Below are positions 21,661 to 33,815 of a DNA stretch of 64,000 nucleotides, in pieces. Positions within the stretch are counted from its first letter, which is position 1. Each line of letters starts with the position of its first letter. The translations under genes and the position numbers were made by a program. This stretch comes from Triticum aestivum (taxonomy: Eukaryota > Streptophyta > Magnoliopsida > Poales > Poaceae), in contig NC_057811.1 of NCBI RefSeq assembly GCF_018294505.1, positions 21,618,579 to 21,682,578 on the forward strand, written 5' to 3'. The notes beneath the pieces were generated by a model. That model was not told where the DNA came from. It saw only the letters and a list, made by a program, of their open reading frames with translations, and did no database searches.

Positions 21661-22876
21661 GATTCACCAGTTCCTGGGAGTTATTGCGCTCTCATCAACC
21701 GTCGCTGTAGCTAGCTACTCCCCGGCCGTATATACTTACGTGCAGCCGAGGACCACGTACTACGAGTGATCGATCCCAGCAACTTGGCCACACTGTTTGC
21801 CTGCTCGTAAGTCGCATCGAAGCGAATACTGAGTATGCAGTTGCACGTTACAACCACGTGTACTGTAGCTGCTATGTGTGGTGAGAAAGATATCCATGTG
21901 ACGAGTCGACGCACGCGTAGTGGCGGGACCGGCCGGTCGAATCTTCCATGTATGGCTTGGAACGTTCTTACGTCGCAGATGGCCTATGCTAGTTCAGGGA
22001 GGTACTGTTGGAGCGAGTAGCACCGTGTCAAAATCGACTGCTAACTCTGCGTGCCGTCGTGTCTCGTGCACCAGCATCATCACCATGGGCAGATCAGGAC
22101 GGCACGACGATTTCGTCGCATATGTATATACTAGAAGCATACATGCGCCTTGCTGCGTCGTTCTACTTTTCTACCGTTTATTTGTTTGTTACTGATGTGT
22201 TAGCAGCACTGCCAAAAACATATCCAAAGTAGTGGTTGGCGTCACGCATGTCTCGGACCTGTATGGTTAAACCATAGTACTGGATGGACATAATAATATT
22301 CATCTGCAAAACAAAATCAAAAACTATGATATGCGTAACTGAGGCTTCTGAGTATAGTATACATCTACAACAATCATACAGCTCTAAGATTTGACCAACC
22401 GATATTTCATAACTTACCTTGGTCAGATACAAATAATACAAAACACCAACAATAATGGTCAGCAATAACAATAAAATGGTAATGGGAGTGAGAAATACTT
22501 GGAAGTTGCAACACTGCACCAAAGCATATGACTTATGGTTTTCAATATTAATCATTTAGATGCATACTTAGAATCAAAATAGAAAGAACATATTTCAAAT
22601 GAAAGCAATGCTTTGCAGTGACTAACGATAGGAAGGGGAATGAAGCATGTTTATAGTGGCCTCAGTGAGGAAGAGACGGAAATGGGAGGATCAAGATATA
22701 ACATTACAAGTGATTGATCTCAGCTTTCATTTGAATGCAACATTATTGATGCACTAATAAGGCCTAATCAGCTTTGTACATAAGCGACCCTGTGACCCAT
22801 GTTTTATTGTTTTAGTGCCAATTAAGTTCATTTATAGACTGTGCTCCTTAGGCGTGGAACTATATGCTAATTAATA
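21661..22876. other. Spacer, nothing recognised
   Basis: It has several short frames and an AT-rich 22260-22600 stretch. No gene, RNA or transposon end is supported. Confidence 0.45.
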
Positions 22877-23092
22877 CTCCATTCGTTCTAAAATATAATA
22901 GATACTTTGTTTTGAAAAGTTAAGCCTATCAATGTTTGACAAAGTTTAAAAAAAATCAACACCCACATATACTTTGTAGTTTATTTATTTAGTACTTCAG
23001 ATACTAATAGTTTATTCTAGAAACTTGGTCAAACATGGACATCTTTTGACTTAAAAAAACTAATATGCACTGCATTGTGGAACAGAGGCAAC
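22877..23092. mobile_element. Stowaway-like MITE, decayed ends
   Basis: The left end CTCCATTCGTTCTAAAATAT follows TA. The right end GTGGAACAGAGGCAAC precedes ATA. The inverted repeats are degenerate but the layout and internal TTTGAC words fit the family. Confidence 0.55.
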
Positions 23093-23499
23093 ATAAAGCA
23101 TGCCATGTATAAACTACCTGAGGTTGTTAATCCACAAGCACGGACATGGTACTCAAGCAGTGCAGGATGAGGCTTTTGGATTGAAACCTTACACTGTGAG
23201 ATAATCTGCTACTTGTTTAGCCCTAAAGCGAGCGAGATTGAATTTGAATCAGGCTACCAAAGAAAGGATGACAGAGGAAGAGGAAGGACGTATCAGGAGT
23301 TATACTGCAGACCTTGTGGACCAATGCGTGTCGATGAAGGCGACCAAGTTCCGAAGATGACAGACGTCCTTGTAAAGCGCCGTTGCTAGCCGTGGTGGCC
23401 TACCTTGTCACCTGCTCCTCTTGGCCCCGAGCGTCGTCGTCGTTGGATGTTAATTATCGCACAAAATAAGAGGAGAAAGATGAGGCGATAGGCGAGGTG

Positions 23500-23860
23500 T
23501 GCGACGTGGTAGTGGACATGCAAAGCCCGTGCAACCTTGTGGTAGCGGAGGAGGCGGTGTGGGACGGGCGCATGTGCAACTATGTGGTGTGGAGGAGGCG
23601 GTGATGGACTCATGGCGCCCGTGCAACCATATGACATGGAGAAGCAGGTGATGGGCCGGGTGCCTGTGTAACCATGTGGTGTGGAGGAGATGGTGATGGC
23701 TTGGGCGTACTGAAGGTAGGGAAGGGAGAAATATGGAGACATGGGCGGGCCATGAGGCATGGTGATGGACTTACGGCGCCCATGCATCCATATGAAGCAG
23801 AGGAGGCGGTGATGGGCCAAGTTGGCGGTAACCGTGCGGTGTGCGATGTTACATCACTTT
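23500..23860. repeat. Degenerate minisatellite-like array
   Basis: Units containing CATGTGGTGTGGAGGAGGCG and GGTGATGG recur four to five times at irregular spacing of about 50-75 bp. No coding function is inferred from the overlapping frames. Confidence 0.5.
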
Positions 23861-24071
23861 GATAGACGTGGATATAGCTGGTCGCGTCATTAATTTCCCT
23901 CATACCAGATGTGCATGAGCGACATGTAAACCTTTTTTCTCGCAAACAAGTTGCCCCTCTGATCCAAAATAAATGTCGTGGTTTTAGTTCAAGGATTAAG
24001 CGACACACAACCCATCAAGTGCTGGACATACGTAGTTGGATGGATGTCCCAAATAGTAAACAATACCTACT

Positions 24072-24360
24072 GTTGGATGGTTAGGAGGATATTGGTATCC
24101 CCTGCTCACCAGAGTTAAAGTCCCAGACTTGACATTGATGCTCGCATTTTCCTGGATTTATTTCAGGCTTTTGGCGACGTGCGTTGAGTGGGAGGAGACG
24201 TTCCATCGACTACTAAGGCGTCTATAACGGCTTCGTTAATCTCAAGATGATGTGCTGGTTCAGTCTCTCAAAGAAGCTCATATGAATAGGGTGTGCATGC
24301 ATTTATAGAGTGAGTGTATACTTGTGTATATGAGCAATTTTGATTGTACTGTATTAAAAA
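24072..24360 (+). mobile_element. Full-length SINE with target duplication
   Basis: It begins GTTGGATGGTTAGGAGG (A-box-like), has a weakened B box (AGAGTTAAAGTCCC), the family body, and ends in an A-run. AATACCTACT flanks both ends (24062-24071 and 24361-24370), a 10-11 bp duplication, so both boundaries are secure. Confidence 0.85.
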
Positions 24361-24370
24361 AATACCTACT

Positions 24371-25338
24371 GACCTAGTAAGAGGCAGTGGTTCTCCTAAA
24401 AAAATTAAGTGATTCTTTAAAAAAGGTAAGTAACGTGGTCACTTTAGCCTCCCAGCCCCGGAGCGCTCACAGCTCTTAAATTCAAGGGAGCTTAGATATA
24501 CTAGAAGCTGTCGCGCGCTTTGCCGCACCGCTCCTCTCTTGTTGGGTCTGTTTTTTCGTGGATGTAAATTGGTCGTTGGGTTGCGGGCATTAGTTATGCT
24601 AGGCATGGTGTTTCTTCTTGCAATGGTTTTTGTTGGAGGCACAATTTAGACGCGGGAGGAAAAACAATGTTAGTTACATACGATACGCAATTTCAATCAA
24701 ATTCATACAAGCGTCGACCACAAAGACAATTGACCATGCAATCCCATCCACCCCTCCCTTCCCCAACCCTGCGGCGCATAGGGTACCAACACCGGGTTGC
24801 TTTTCGATTCTCATAGAGTCCAATAGCACTGCTTCGTCTGCTAATTTATATATTGGGCCGATCCATTAATATAGGTTGCCCAGCTTTAGTTTCTTTCATT
24901 TTTTTTATACTCCCCTGTCATGAATTGCTTGTCGCGGAAATGGATAGTCTGCAACCAGTAATTTGGGAAGGAGGGAGTATTTATGTTGCTTTTTTTACTT
25001 AAGTTCTAAAAACAACTAAATGTGTAAGTAATTTCACAAGATATTTTAGAAAATGTTGTTTTATAAATATGTTTATAGATTTTAAAATATGTTCATGTTT
25101 CATAAAGTGTTCACATGATATGTTCACACTTTTTTAAAAATGATCATAAATTTAAAAAGGTGTCCATGCTTTAAAAATGTCTGCACATTTGAAAAAATCA
25201 TAAAGTTACAAACCGTGTTCATGTATTGCTTGAAACGTGTTCACACATTTAATAGATGCATAAAGTTTTAAGAGTATTCATGTATCTAGTAAAAAATGTT
25301 CACATTTTAGAAAAAAGATTCATAAAATTTTAGAATGG
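24371..25338. other. Spacer with AT-rich GTTCATG-type repeats
   Basis: From about 25060 to 25330 the words TGTTCATGT, GTTCACA and TAAAGT recur irregularly. No gene is seen. One Stowaway lies inside (24910-24977). Confidence 0.45.
24910..24977. mobile_element. Very short Stowaway MITE
   Basis: CTCCCCTGTCATGAATTGCT at the left and GGGAAGGAGGGAG at the right, flanked by TA (24908-24909 and 24978-24979). It is 68 bp, probably internally deleted. Confidence 0.7.
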
Positions 25339-25408
25339 TTAGGCCATCTCCAACGGTGACCCGCAAATTTTCTCTCGCATCCGTCCGCGGGCAGGAGGGG
25401 GACCAGTT

Positions 25409-27094
25409 TGTTGGGGAACGTAGTAATTTCAAAAAATTTCATACGCAAACACAGGATCATGGTGATGCATAGCAACGAGAGGGGAGAGTGTGTCCACGTA
25501 CACTCGTAGACCGAAAGCGGAAGCGTTAGCACAACGTCGTTGATGTAGTCGTACGTCTTCACGATCCGACCGATCAAGTACCGAACGTACGGCACCTCCG
25601 AGTTCAGCACACGTTCAGCTCGATGACGTCCCCCGAACTCCGATCCAGCCAAGCTTTGAGGGAGAGTTCTGTCAGCACGACGGCGTGGTGACGATGATGA
25701 TGTTCTACCGACGCAGGGCTTCGCCTAAGCACCGCTACGATATTATCGAGGTGGATTATGGTGGAGGGGGGCACCGCACACGGCTAAGAGATCAAGAGAT
25801 CAATTGTTGTGTCTTTGGGGTGCCCCCTTGCCCCCGTATATAAAGGAGCAAGGGAGAGGCTGGCCCTAAAGGGGGCGCGCCAAGTGTGGGGATTCCCCTT
25901 TCCTTTCCAGAGTAGGAGAGAAGGAAAGAGGAGGAGAGGGAGAAGGAAAAGGGGGCTGCACCCCTTGTCCAATTCGGACCAGAGGGGGGGGGGGGGGCGC
26001 CTCCTTCCTTTTGGCCTCTCTCCTCTATTCCCGTATGGCCCAATAAGGCCCAATACTTCTCCCGGTGAATTCCCGTAACTCCCCGGTACTCCGAAAATAC
26101 CCGAATCACTCGGAACCTTTCCGATGTCCGAATATAGTCGTCCAATATATCGATCTTTACGTCTCGACCATTTCGAGACTCCTCATCATGTCCCCGATCT
26201 CATCCGGGACTCCAAACTACCTTCGGTACATCAAATCACATAACTCATAATACAAATCGTCATCGAACTTTAAGCGTGCGGATCCTACGGGTTCGAGAAC
26301 TATGTAGACATGACCGAGACACGTCTCCGGTCAATAACCAATAGCGGAACCTGGATGCTCATATTGGCTCCTACATACTCTACGAAGATCTTTATCGGTC
26401 AAACCGCATAACAACATATGTTGTTCCCTTTGTCATCGCTATGTTACTTGCCCGAGATTCGATCGTCGGTATCTCAATACCTAGTTCAATCTCGTTATCG
26501 GCAAGTCTCTTTACTCGTTCTGTAATACATCATCCCGCAAGTAACTCTTTAGTTACAATGCTTGCAAGGCTTATAGTGATGTGCATTATCGAGTGGGCCC
26601 AGAGATACCTCTCCGACAATCGGAGTGAGAAATCCTAATCTCGAAATACGCCAACCCAACAAGTACCTTCGGATACACCTGTAGAGCCCCTTTATAATCA
26701 CCCAGTTACGTTGTGACGTTTGGTGGCACACAAAGTGTTCCTCCGGTAAACGGGAGTTGCATAATCTCATAGTCATAGGAACATGTATAAGTCATGAAGA
26801 AAGCAATAGCAACACACTAAACGATCAAGTGCTAAGCTAACGGAATGGGTCAAGTCAACCACATCATTCTCCTAATGATGTGATCCCGTTAATCAAATGA
26901 CAACTCATGTCCATGGCTAGGAAACTTAACCATCTTTGATTAACGAGCTAGTCAAGTAGAGGCATACTAGTGACACTATGTTTGTCTATGTATTCACACA
27001 TGTATTATGTTTCCGGTTAATACAATTCTAGCATATCATGATATGAGGAAATAAATAATAACTTTATTATTGCCTCTAGGGCATATTTTCTTCA
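25409..27094 (-). repeat. 3' LTR of the Copia element
   Basis: On the minus strand it begins TGAAGAAAATATGCCC and ends TTCCCCAACA. It lacks about 19 bp near its start that the other LTR retains, and lacks the GTAGGAT-type insertion seen near 35990. The family is the same as the solo LTR at 9-1720. Confidence 0.9.
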
Positions 27095-27112
27095 GTCTCC
27101 CACTTGCACTAG
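27095..27112 (-). other. Polypurine tract of the Copia element
   Basis: The minus strand reads GTGCAAGTGGGAGAC directly before the 3' LTR, the position and composition expected for the plus-strand primer. Confidence 0.8.
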
Positions 27113-27300
27113 AGTCAATAATCTAGAGCACATCGCCATGTGATTTAGCATCAATAGTTCACATCACCATGTGATTAACACCCATAGTTCACATCATCAT
27201 GTGACCAACACCCAAAGGGTTTATTAGAGTGAATAATCTAGTTCACATCGCTATGTGATTAACATCCAAAGAGTACTAGGTGTGATCATGTTTTGCTTGT
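27113..27300 (-). repeat. Short repeats upstream of the polypurine tract
   Basis: A unit containing CACATCRCYATGTGATT with ACACCCA recurs about four times. It lies in the non-coding tail between RNase H and the polypurine tract. Confidence 0.65.
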
Positions 27301-27420
27301 GAGAGAAGTTTAGTCAATGGGTCTGCCATATTCAGATCCGTATGTATTTTGCAAATTTCTATGTCTACAATGCTCTGCACGGAGCTACTTTAGCTAATTG
27401 CTCCCACTTTCAATAGGTAT

Positions 27421-27775
27421 CCAGATTAAGACTTAGAGTCATTTGGATCAGTGCCAAAACTTGTATCGACGTAACCCTTTACGACGAACCTTTTGTCACC
27501 GCCATAATCGAGAAATATATCCTTATTCCACTAAGGATAATTTTGACCGCTGTTCAGTGATCTACTTCTAGATCACTATTGTACTCCCTTGCCAAAATTA
27601 GTGTAGGGTATACAATAGATCTGGTACACAGCATGGAATACTTTATAGAACCTATGGCTGAGGCATAGGGAATGCCTTTCATTCTCTTTCTATCTTCTGC
27701 CGTGGTCGGGCTTTGAGTCTTACTCAATTTCACACCTTGTAACACAGGCAAGAACTCTTTCTTTGACTGTTCCAT
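27421..27775 (-). pseudogene. Copia RT C-terminus and RNase H remnant
   Basis: The frame 27554-27775 includes LSKTQSPTTAEDRKRM and PYASAIGSIKYSMLCTR, the conserved region joining Copia reverse transcriptase to RNase H. Frames further downstream (27425-27553) still read as the start of RNase H (DYGGDKRFVVKGYVDTSF), after which similarity fades. Stops interrupt it, so it is not functional. Confidence 0.75.
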
Positions 27776-27966
27776 TTTGAACTACTTCAAAATCTTGTCA
27801 AGGTATGTACTGATTGAAAAAACTTATCAAGCGTCTTGATCTATCTCTATAGATCTTGATGCTCAATATGTAAGCAGCTTTACCGAGGTCTTTCTTTGAA
27901 AAACTCCTTCAAACACTCCTTTATGCTTTGCAGAATAATTCTACATTATTTCCGATCAACAATATG

Positions 27967-28398
27967 TCATTCACATATACTTATCAGAAATGTTGTAGTG
28001 CTCCCACTCACTTTCTTGTAAATACAGGCTTCACCGCAAGTCTGAATAAAACTATATGCTTTGATCAATTTATCAAAGCGTATACTCCAACTCCGAGATG
28101 CTTGCACCAGTCCATAGATGAATCGCTGGAGCTTGCATATTTTGTTAGCACCTTTAGGATTGACAAAACCTTCTTGTTGCATCATATACAACTCTTCTTT
28201 AATAAATCCATTAAGGAATGCCGTTTTGTTTATCCATTTGCCAGATTCATAAAATGTGGCAATTGCTAACATGATTCGGACAAACTTAAGCATAGATACG
28301 AGTGAGAAACTCTCATCGTAGTCAACACCTTGAACTTGTCGAAAACCTTTTTGCGACAATTCTAGCTTTGTAGATAGTAACACTACTATCAGTGTCAC
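27967..28398 (-). pseudogene. Copia reverse transcriptase fragment
   Basis: The frame contains KGFRQVQGVDYDESFSLV and, after it, KTAFLNGFIKEELYMMQQEG, the N-terminal blocks of Copia reverse transcriptase, including the Asp-preceding KTAFLNG segment in altered form. Just upstream an extra A in the run at about 28349-28353 shifts the frame relative to the expected VAKGFRQ. The nested CACTA element separates this block from the rest of pol. Confidence 0.8.
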
Positions 28399-30020
28399 TA
28401 CGGGAAATAGCTAATTTGCCGTCAGGAGACGTCTTTGCTGTCAGCTTTTCGTCGGGCAGACGGCAAAGAATGGGTTTGCCATCATCCGTAGACGGCAAAG
28501 AAAAACTGACGGCAAAATAGACTTTGCCGTTTGCGAAAAAAAAAGACTGACGGCAAAGAGCTCACTGTGCCATCTGCAAAAATAAATACAGTTGGCAAAG
28601 ATCTTTGCCGTCTGCATTTTTTATTACGGACGACAAAATGCTTACTTTGCCGTCTGTAGTTGAAAACGCAGACGACAAAGATCTTTGCTAACTGTGTTTT
28701 TATTAGAGACGGCAAATTATGCTCTTTGCCGTCTGTAATAATAAACGGAGACGGCAAAGTGAAGAAACACACCTCGCGGATCGATCTCCTGGATCGATGA
28801 GGTGGGAGGATCCCCACCCCACGCTCCCGGATCTGTCCCACGCCCCCACGTTCTCTCTCTCTCTCCCGACCCACTCTTTCTGCCTCCACCCGACCCCACC
28901 CACCACGCCTGTGCTCTCATCTACGACAGGAACCACCCATCGGGCCCCTCTCCCTGTGACTGCAACACCACGCCACCACCGGCCTGCTACCTCGCCGGAC
29001 CCAGCCGACGTGGGCGACCGCCTGCCTCCTCCAGCATCCGCACCGCTCCGTGCGCCTCCGGTCTCCGCTCGTCGCTCGCCTCCGTCGGCGTCCGCCTGTC
29101 TCCTCCCGCATCCGCGCCGCTCCGCCCGCCTCCGGCCTCCGCCCGTCGCCCGCCTCCGCCGGCCTCCGACCGGCCGCGCACCTCAGCCGGCCTCCGACAA
29201 GCCGCGCACCTCCGCTGGCCTCTGCCCGCCCTCCGCCGGCCTCTGCCCGCCCTCCACGCGCACCAGCCTCCACCCGGCCACCCGCCTCCGCCGGCCTCTG
29301 CCCAGCTCTACGCGCCGCCGGCCTCCGCCCGCCCTCCGCGCGGCTGTGTGCACCGTCGACCTCCACCCTGCTTCGGGCGCCGCCGGAGTACACCTCCTCT
29401 TCCTTCCTCTGTCCAACTCGAGCCGCTAGTCTCCGGTGCTCTCCTCTGCCAGCGGCGGGGCTTGGCGCTGTCAGAGTTGGCAGTGTCTAATGGATCCGGG
29501 GTCCACGACTGTCTCCAGTGCCCGGACGAGGGTGGCCAGCTCCAGCGCAACGGCGGATGGCTTCAGCTGCTCGGGGGTCCATCGTGGCGTGGGTGTGTTC
29601 CTATCCATGGAGAAGGGAGAGGGCCGCGGCTGCTGGTTGCTGCTGCTCCGGCGAGCACGGGCACGAGAGGCTGGTTGGAGCAGCGGCCGCCCTCGGAACG
29701 CTTCTACTGATTTTATTTTATTTTAAAAATTAAAAAACATTCTTTGCCGTCTGTAGCTTAGTCTTGATGACAGCAAATAAAACGTTTTAACTGACGACAA
29801 AGACAGTAATCTTTGCCTTATGTTATTTATAAGGCTCACGGCAAAGCATATTTAGCTTACGGCAAAGTCTTTGCCGTCTTCCTGATGAAAAGCTGACAGT
29901 AAAGTATTCTTTGCCGACTTATCTTTGTCGTCTGCTTCCTGACGGCAAATCTTTGCTGTCTGGATTTAGGTCTTTGCCGTCTGTGATCCACAGACGGCAA
30001 AATACCTGTTTCCTGTAGTG
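28396..30020. mobile_element. CACTA transposon, non-autonomous
   Basis: It starts CACTACGGGAAATAG and ends TTTCCTGTAGTG, the CACTA-type inverted terminus. Many TTTGCCGTC/GACGGCAAA motifs crowd both subterminal regions. The flanks TGT (28393-28395) and CGT (30021-30023) fit a 3-bp duplication with one change. The core (about 28770-29720) is very GC-rich with a 302-codon frame (28802-29710) of Pro/Ala/Arg-rich low-complexity sequence and no transposase. It interrupts the Copia pol gene. Confidence 0.9.
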
Positions 30021-30060
30021 CGTCCGTCTTTCTCTTGAAGATCCATTTAATCTCAATGGC

Positions 30061-30880
30061 TTACCAATCATCGGGCAAGTCAATCAAAGTCCACACTTTG
30101 TTCTCATACATGGATCCAATCTCAGATTTCATGGTCTCAAGGCATTTTGCGGAATCTGGGCTCACCATCGCTTCTTCATAGTTTGTAGGTTCGTCATGAT
30201 CTAGTAACATGACCTCCAGAACAGGATTACCGTACCACTCTGGTGCGGATCTCAATCTGGTTGACCTACGAGGTTCGGTAGTAACTTGATCTGAAGCTTC
30301 ATGATCATCATCATTAGCTTCCTCACTAATTGGTGTAGGTGTCACAGGAACCGATTTCTGTGATGAACTACTTTCCAATAAGGGAGCAAGTACAGTAACC
30401 TCATCAAGTTCTACTTTCCTCCCACTTACTTCTTTCGAGAGAAACCCCTTCTCTAGAAAGGATCCATTCTTGGCAACGAATGTTTTTCCTTCGGATCTGT
30501 GATAGAAGGTGTACCCAACAGTTTCCTTTGGGTATCCTATGAAGACACATTTCTCCGATTTGGGTTCAAGCTTATCAGGTTGAAGCTTTTTTACATAAGC
30601 ATCGCAGTCCCAAACTTTAAGAAATGACAACTTTGGTTTCTTGCCAAACCACAGTTCATATGGTGTCGTCTCAACGGATTTAGATGGTGCCCTATTTAAC
30701 GTGAATGCAGCTGTCTCTAATGCATAACCCCAAAACGATAGTGGTAAATTGGTAAGAGACATCATAGATTGCACTATATCCAATAAAGTATGGTTATGAC
30801 GTTCGGACACACCATTACACTGTGGTGTTCCAGGTGGCGTGAGTAGTGAAACTATTTCACATTTTTTAACTGAAGGCCAA
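30061..30880 (-). pseudogene. Copia integrase C-terminal part and pol linker
   Basis: It reads (from 30870 down) TPPGTPQCNGVSERHNHTLL, then ALETAAFTLNRAPSKSV and ELWFGKKPKLSFLKVWDC, the standard integrase C-terminal blocks, followed by the linker ending SAKCLETMKSEIGSMYENKV. A TAA at 30061-30063 ends it where the family continues to RT. It is in a different frame from the upstream integrase core because an A-run at about 30862-30867 is one base short. Confidence 0.85.
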
Positions 30881-31469
30881 ACTCATAACTCAAATATTTT
30901 ACCTCTACGATCATATCGTAGAAACTTTTATTTTCTTTTGTACGATGATTCTCCACTTCACTCTGAAATTCTTTGAACTTTTCAAATGTTTCAGACTTGT
31001 GTTTCATCAAGTAGATATACCCATATCTGCTCAAATCATCTGTGAAGGTCAGAAAATAATGAGACTTGCCGCGAGCCTTAACACTTATCGGATCGCATAC
31101 ATCAGTATGTATTATTTCCAATAAGTCAGTTGCTCGCTCCATTGTTCCGGAGAACGGAGTCTTATTCATCTTGCCCATAAGGCATGGTTCGCAAGTATCA
31201 AGTGATTCATAATCAAGTGATTCCAAAATCCCATCAGCATGGAGTTTCTTCATACGCTCTACACCAATATGACCTAAACGGCAGTGCCACAAATAAGTTG
31301 CACTATCATTATTAACTTTGCATCTTTTGGCTTCAATATTATGAATATGTGTATCACTACAATCGAGATCCAACAAACCATTTTCATTGGGTGTATGACC
31401 ATAGAAGGTTTTATTCATGTAAACAGAACAACAACTGTTCTCTAACTTAAATGAATAACCGTATTGCAA
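30852..31469 (-). pseudogene. Copia GAG-pre-integrase and integrase core
   Basis: The HHCC zinc-binding region is visible as WHCRLGHIGVERMKKLH with CEPCLMGKM. The integrase core follows with HTDVCDP and FTDDLSRYGYIYLMKH, supplying the first two acidic positions of the D,D35E triad. The region of the third (normally Glu before YLS) reads as Lys in the best alignment and sits beside an extra base, so the catalytic core is broken. Confidence 0.85.
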
Positions 31470-31534
31470 TAAACATGATCAAATCATATTCATGCTCAAC
31501 GCAAACACCAAATAACACTTATTTAGGTTCAACA

Positions 31535-31840
31535 CTAATCCCGAAAGTATAGGGAGTGTGCGATCATGATCATATCAATCTTGGAACTACTTCCAACACA
31601 CATCGTCACCTGTCCCTTAACTAGTTTCTGTTCATTCTGCAACTCCCGTTTCGAGTTACTACTCTTAGTAACTGAACCAGTATCAAATACTGAGGGGTTG
31701 CTATAAACACTAGTAAAGTCCACATCAATAACATGTATATCAAATATAGCTTTGTTCACTTTGCCATCCTTCTTATCCGCCAAATACTTGGGGCAGTTCC
31801 GCTTCCAGTGACCAATCCCTTTGAAGTAGAAGCACTTAGT
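31535..31840 (-). pseudogene. Copia zinc knuckle and aspartic protease
   Basis: The gag zinc knuckle reads CFYFKGIGHWKRNC near 31790-31832: the second Cys of CX2CX4HX4C is Phe. It is followed by YLADKKDGKVNKAIFDIHV and the protease active-site segment VFDTGSV. The frame stops at 31535 before joining the pre-integrase region. Confidence 0.8.
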
Positions 31841-33800
31841 CTCAGGCTTAGGTCTAGACTTGGGCTTCTCACTTGAGCAACAACTTGCTTGCCGTTCTTC
31901 TTGCAGTTCCCCTTCTTCCCTTTACCCTTTCCTTGAAACTAGTGGTCTTGTCAACCATCAACACTTGATGTTTTTCTTGATTTCTAACTTCGCCGATTTT
32001 AGCATCGCAAAGAGCTTGGGAATTGTTTTCGTCATCCCTTGCATATTATAGTTCATCACGAAGTTCTAGTAACTTGGTGATAGTGACTAGAGAACTTTGC
32101 AATTACTATCTTATCTGGAAGATTAACTCCCACTTGATTCAAGCAATTTTAGTACCCAGACAATCTGAGCAAATGCTCACTGGTTGAGCTATTCTCCTCC
32201 ATCTTGTAGGCAAAGTACTGTCAGAGGTTTCATACCTCTTGACACGGGCATGAGTATGAAATACCAATTTCAACTTCTTGGAATATCTTATATGCTCCGT
32301 GGCGTTCAAAACATTTTTGAAGTCCCGGTTCTAAGCCGTAAAGCATGGTGCACTAAACTATAAAGTAGTCATGATACCGAGCTTTGTCAAACGTTCATAA
32401 CGTCCGCATCTGCTCCTGCAATAGGTCTGTCACCTAGCGGTGCATCAAGGACATAATTCTTCTGTGCAGCAATGAGGTTAATCCTCAGATCACGGACCAA
32501 GTCCGCATCATTGCTACTAACATTTTTCAACTTAGTTTTCTCTAGGAACAATATCAAAATATAAACGGGGAGCAACAACGCGAGCTATTGATCTACAACA
32601 TAGATATGCTAATACTATCAGGACTAAGTTCATGATAAATTAAAGTTCAATTAATCATATTACTTAAGAACTCCCACTTAGATAGACATCCCTCTAATCA
32701 TCTAAGTGATCACGTGATCCATATCAAGTAAACCATGTCCGATCATCACGTGAGATGGAGTAGTTTTCAATGGTGAACATCACTATGTTGCTCAAATCTA
32801 CTATATGATTCACGCTCGACCTTTCGGTCTCAGTGTTCTGAGGCCATATCTGCATATGCTAGGCTCGTCAAGTTTAACCTGAGTATTCTGCGTGTGCAAA
32901 ACTGGCTTGCACCCGTTGTAGATGGACGTAGAGCTTATCACACCCGATCATCACGTGGTGTCTGGGCACGACGAACTTTGGCAACGGTGCATACTCAGCG
33001 AGAACACTTTTATCTTGAAATTTAGTGAGAGATCATCTTATAATGCTACCGTCAATCAAAGCAAGATAAGATGCATAAAAGATAAACATCACATGCAATC
33101 AATATAAGTGATATGATATGGCCATCATCATCTTGTGCTTGTGATCTCCATCTCCGAAGCACCGTCATGATCACCATCGTCACCGGCGCGACACCTTGAT
33201 CTCCATCGTAGCATCATTGTCGTCTCGCCAACTTATGCTTCTATGACTATCGCTACCGCTTAGTGATAAAGTAAAGCATTACAGGGCGATTGCATTGCAT
33301 ACAATAAAGCGACAACCATATGGCTCCTGCCAGTTGCCGATAACTCGGTTACAAAACATGATCATCTCATACAATAAAATTTAGCATCATGCCTTGACCA
33401 TATCACATCACAACATGCCCTGCAAAAACAAGTTAGACGTCCTCTACTTTGTTGTTGCAAGTTTTACGTGGCTGCTACGGGCTGAGCAAGAACCGTTCTT
33501 ACCTACGCATCAAAACCACAACGATAGTTCGTCAAGTTAGTGTTGTTTTAACATTCTCAAAGACCGGGCGTAGCCACACTCGGTTCAACTAAAGTTGGAG
33601 AAACAAACACGGCAGCCACCTGTGTGCAAAGCACGTCAGTAGAACCAGTCTCGCGTAAGCGTACGCGTAATGTTGGTCCGGGCCGCTTCATCCAACAATA
33701 CCGCGGAACCAAAGTATGACATGCTGGTAAGCAGTATGACTTATATCGCCCATAACTCATTTGTGTTCTACTCGTGCATATAACATCTACGCATAAAACC
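31841..33800 (-). pseudogene. Degenerate Copia gag and leader
   Basis: Short stretches in varying frames match Copia gag, for example VMNYNMQGMTKTIPKLFAML near 31985-32055 and FAYKMEENSSTSEHLLRLSG near 32160-32215. Upstream of about 32580 I recognise no coding sequence, and it is taken as gag 5' part and leader. Confidence 0.6.
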
Positions 33801-33815
33801 TGGCTCTGATACCAC
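33801..33815 (-). other. Primer-binding site of the Copia element
   Basis: The minus strand reads GTGGTATCAGAGCCA immediately after the 5' LTR, complementary to the 3' end of initiator tRNA-Met. Confidence 0.9.

Noticed and set aside
28719..29710. Pro/Ala/Arg-rich ORFs of 236 and 302 codons as host genes
   Set aside because: They lie within the core of a CACTA element, overlap in several frames on both strands and are low in complexity.
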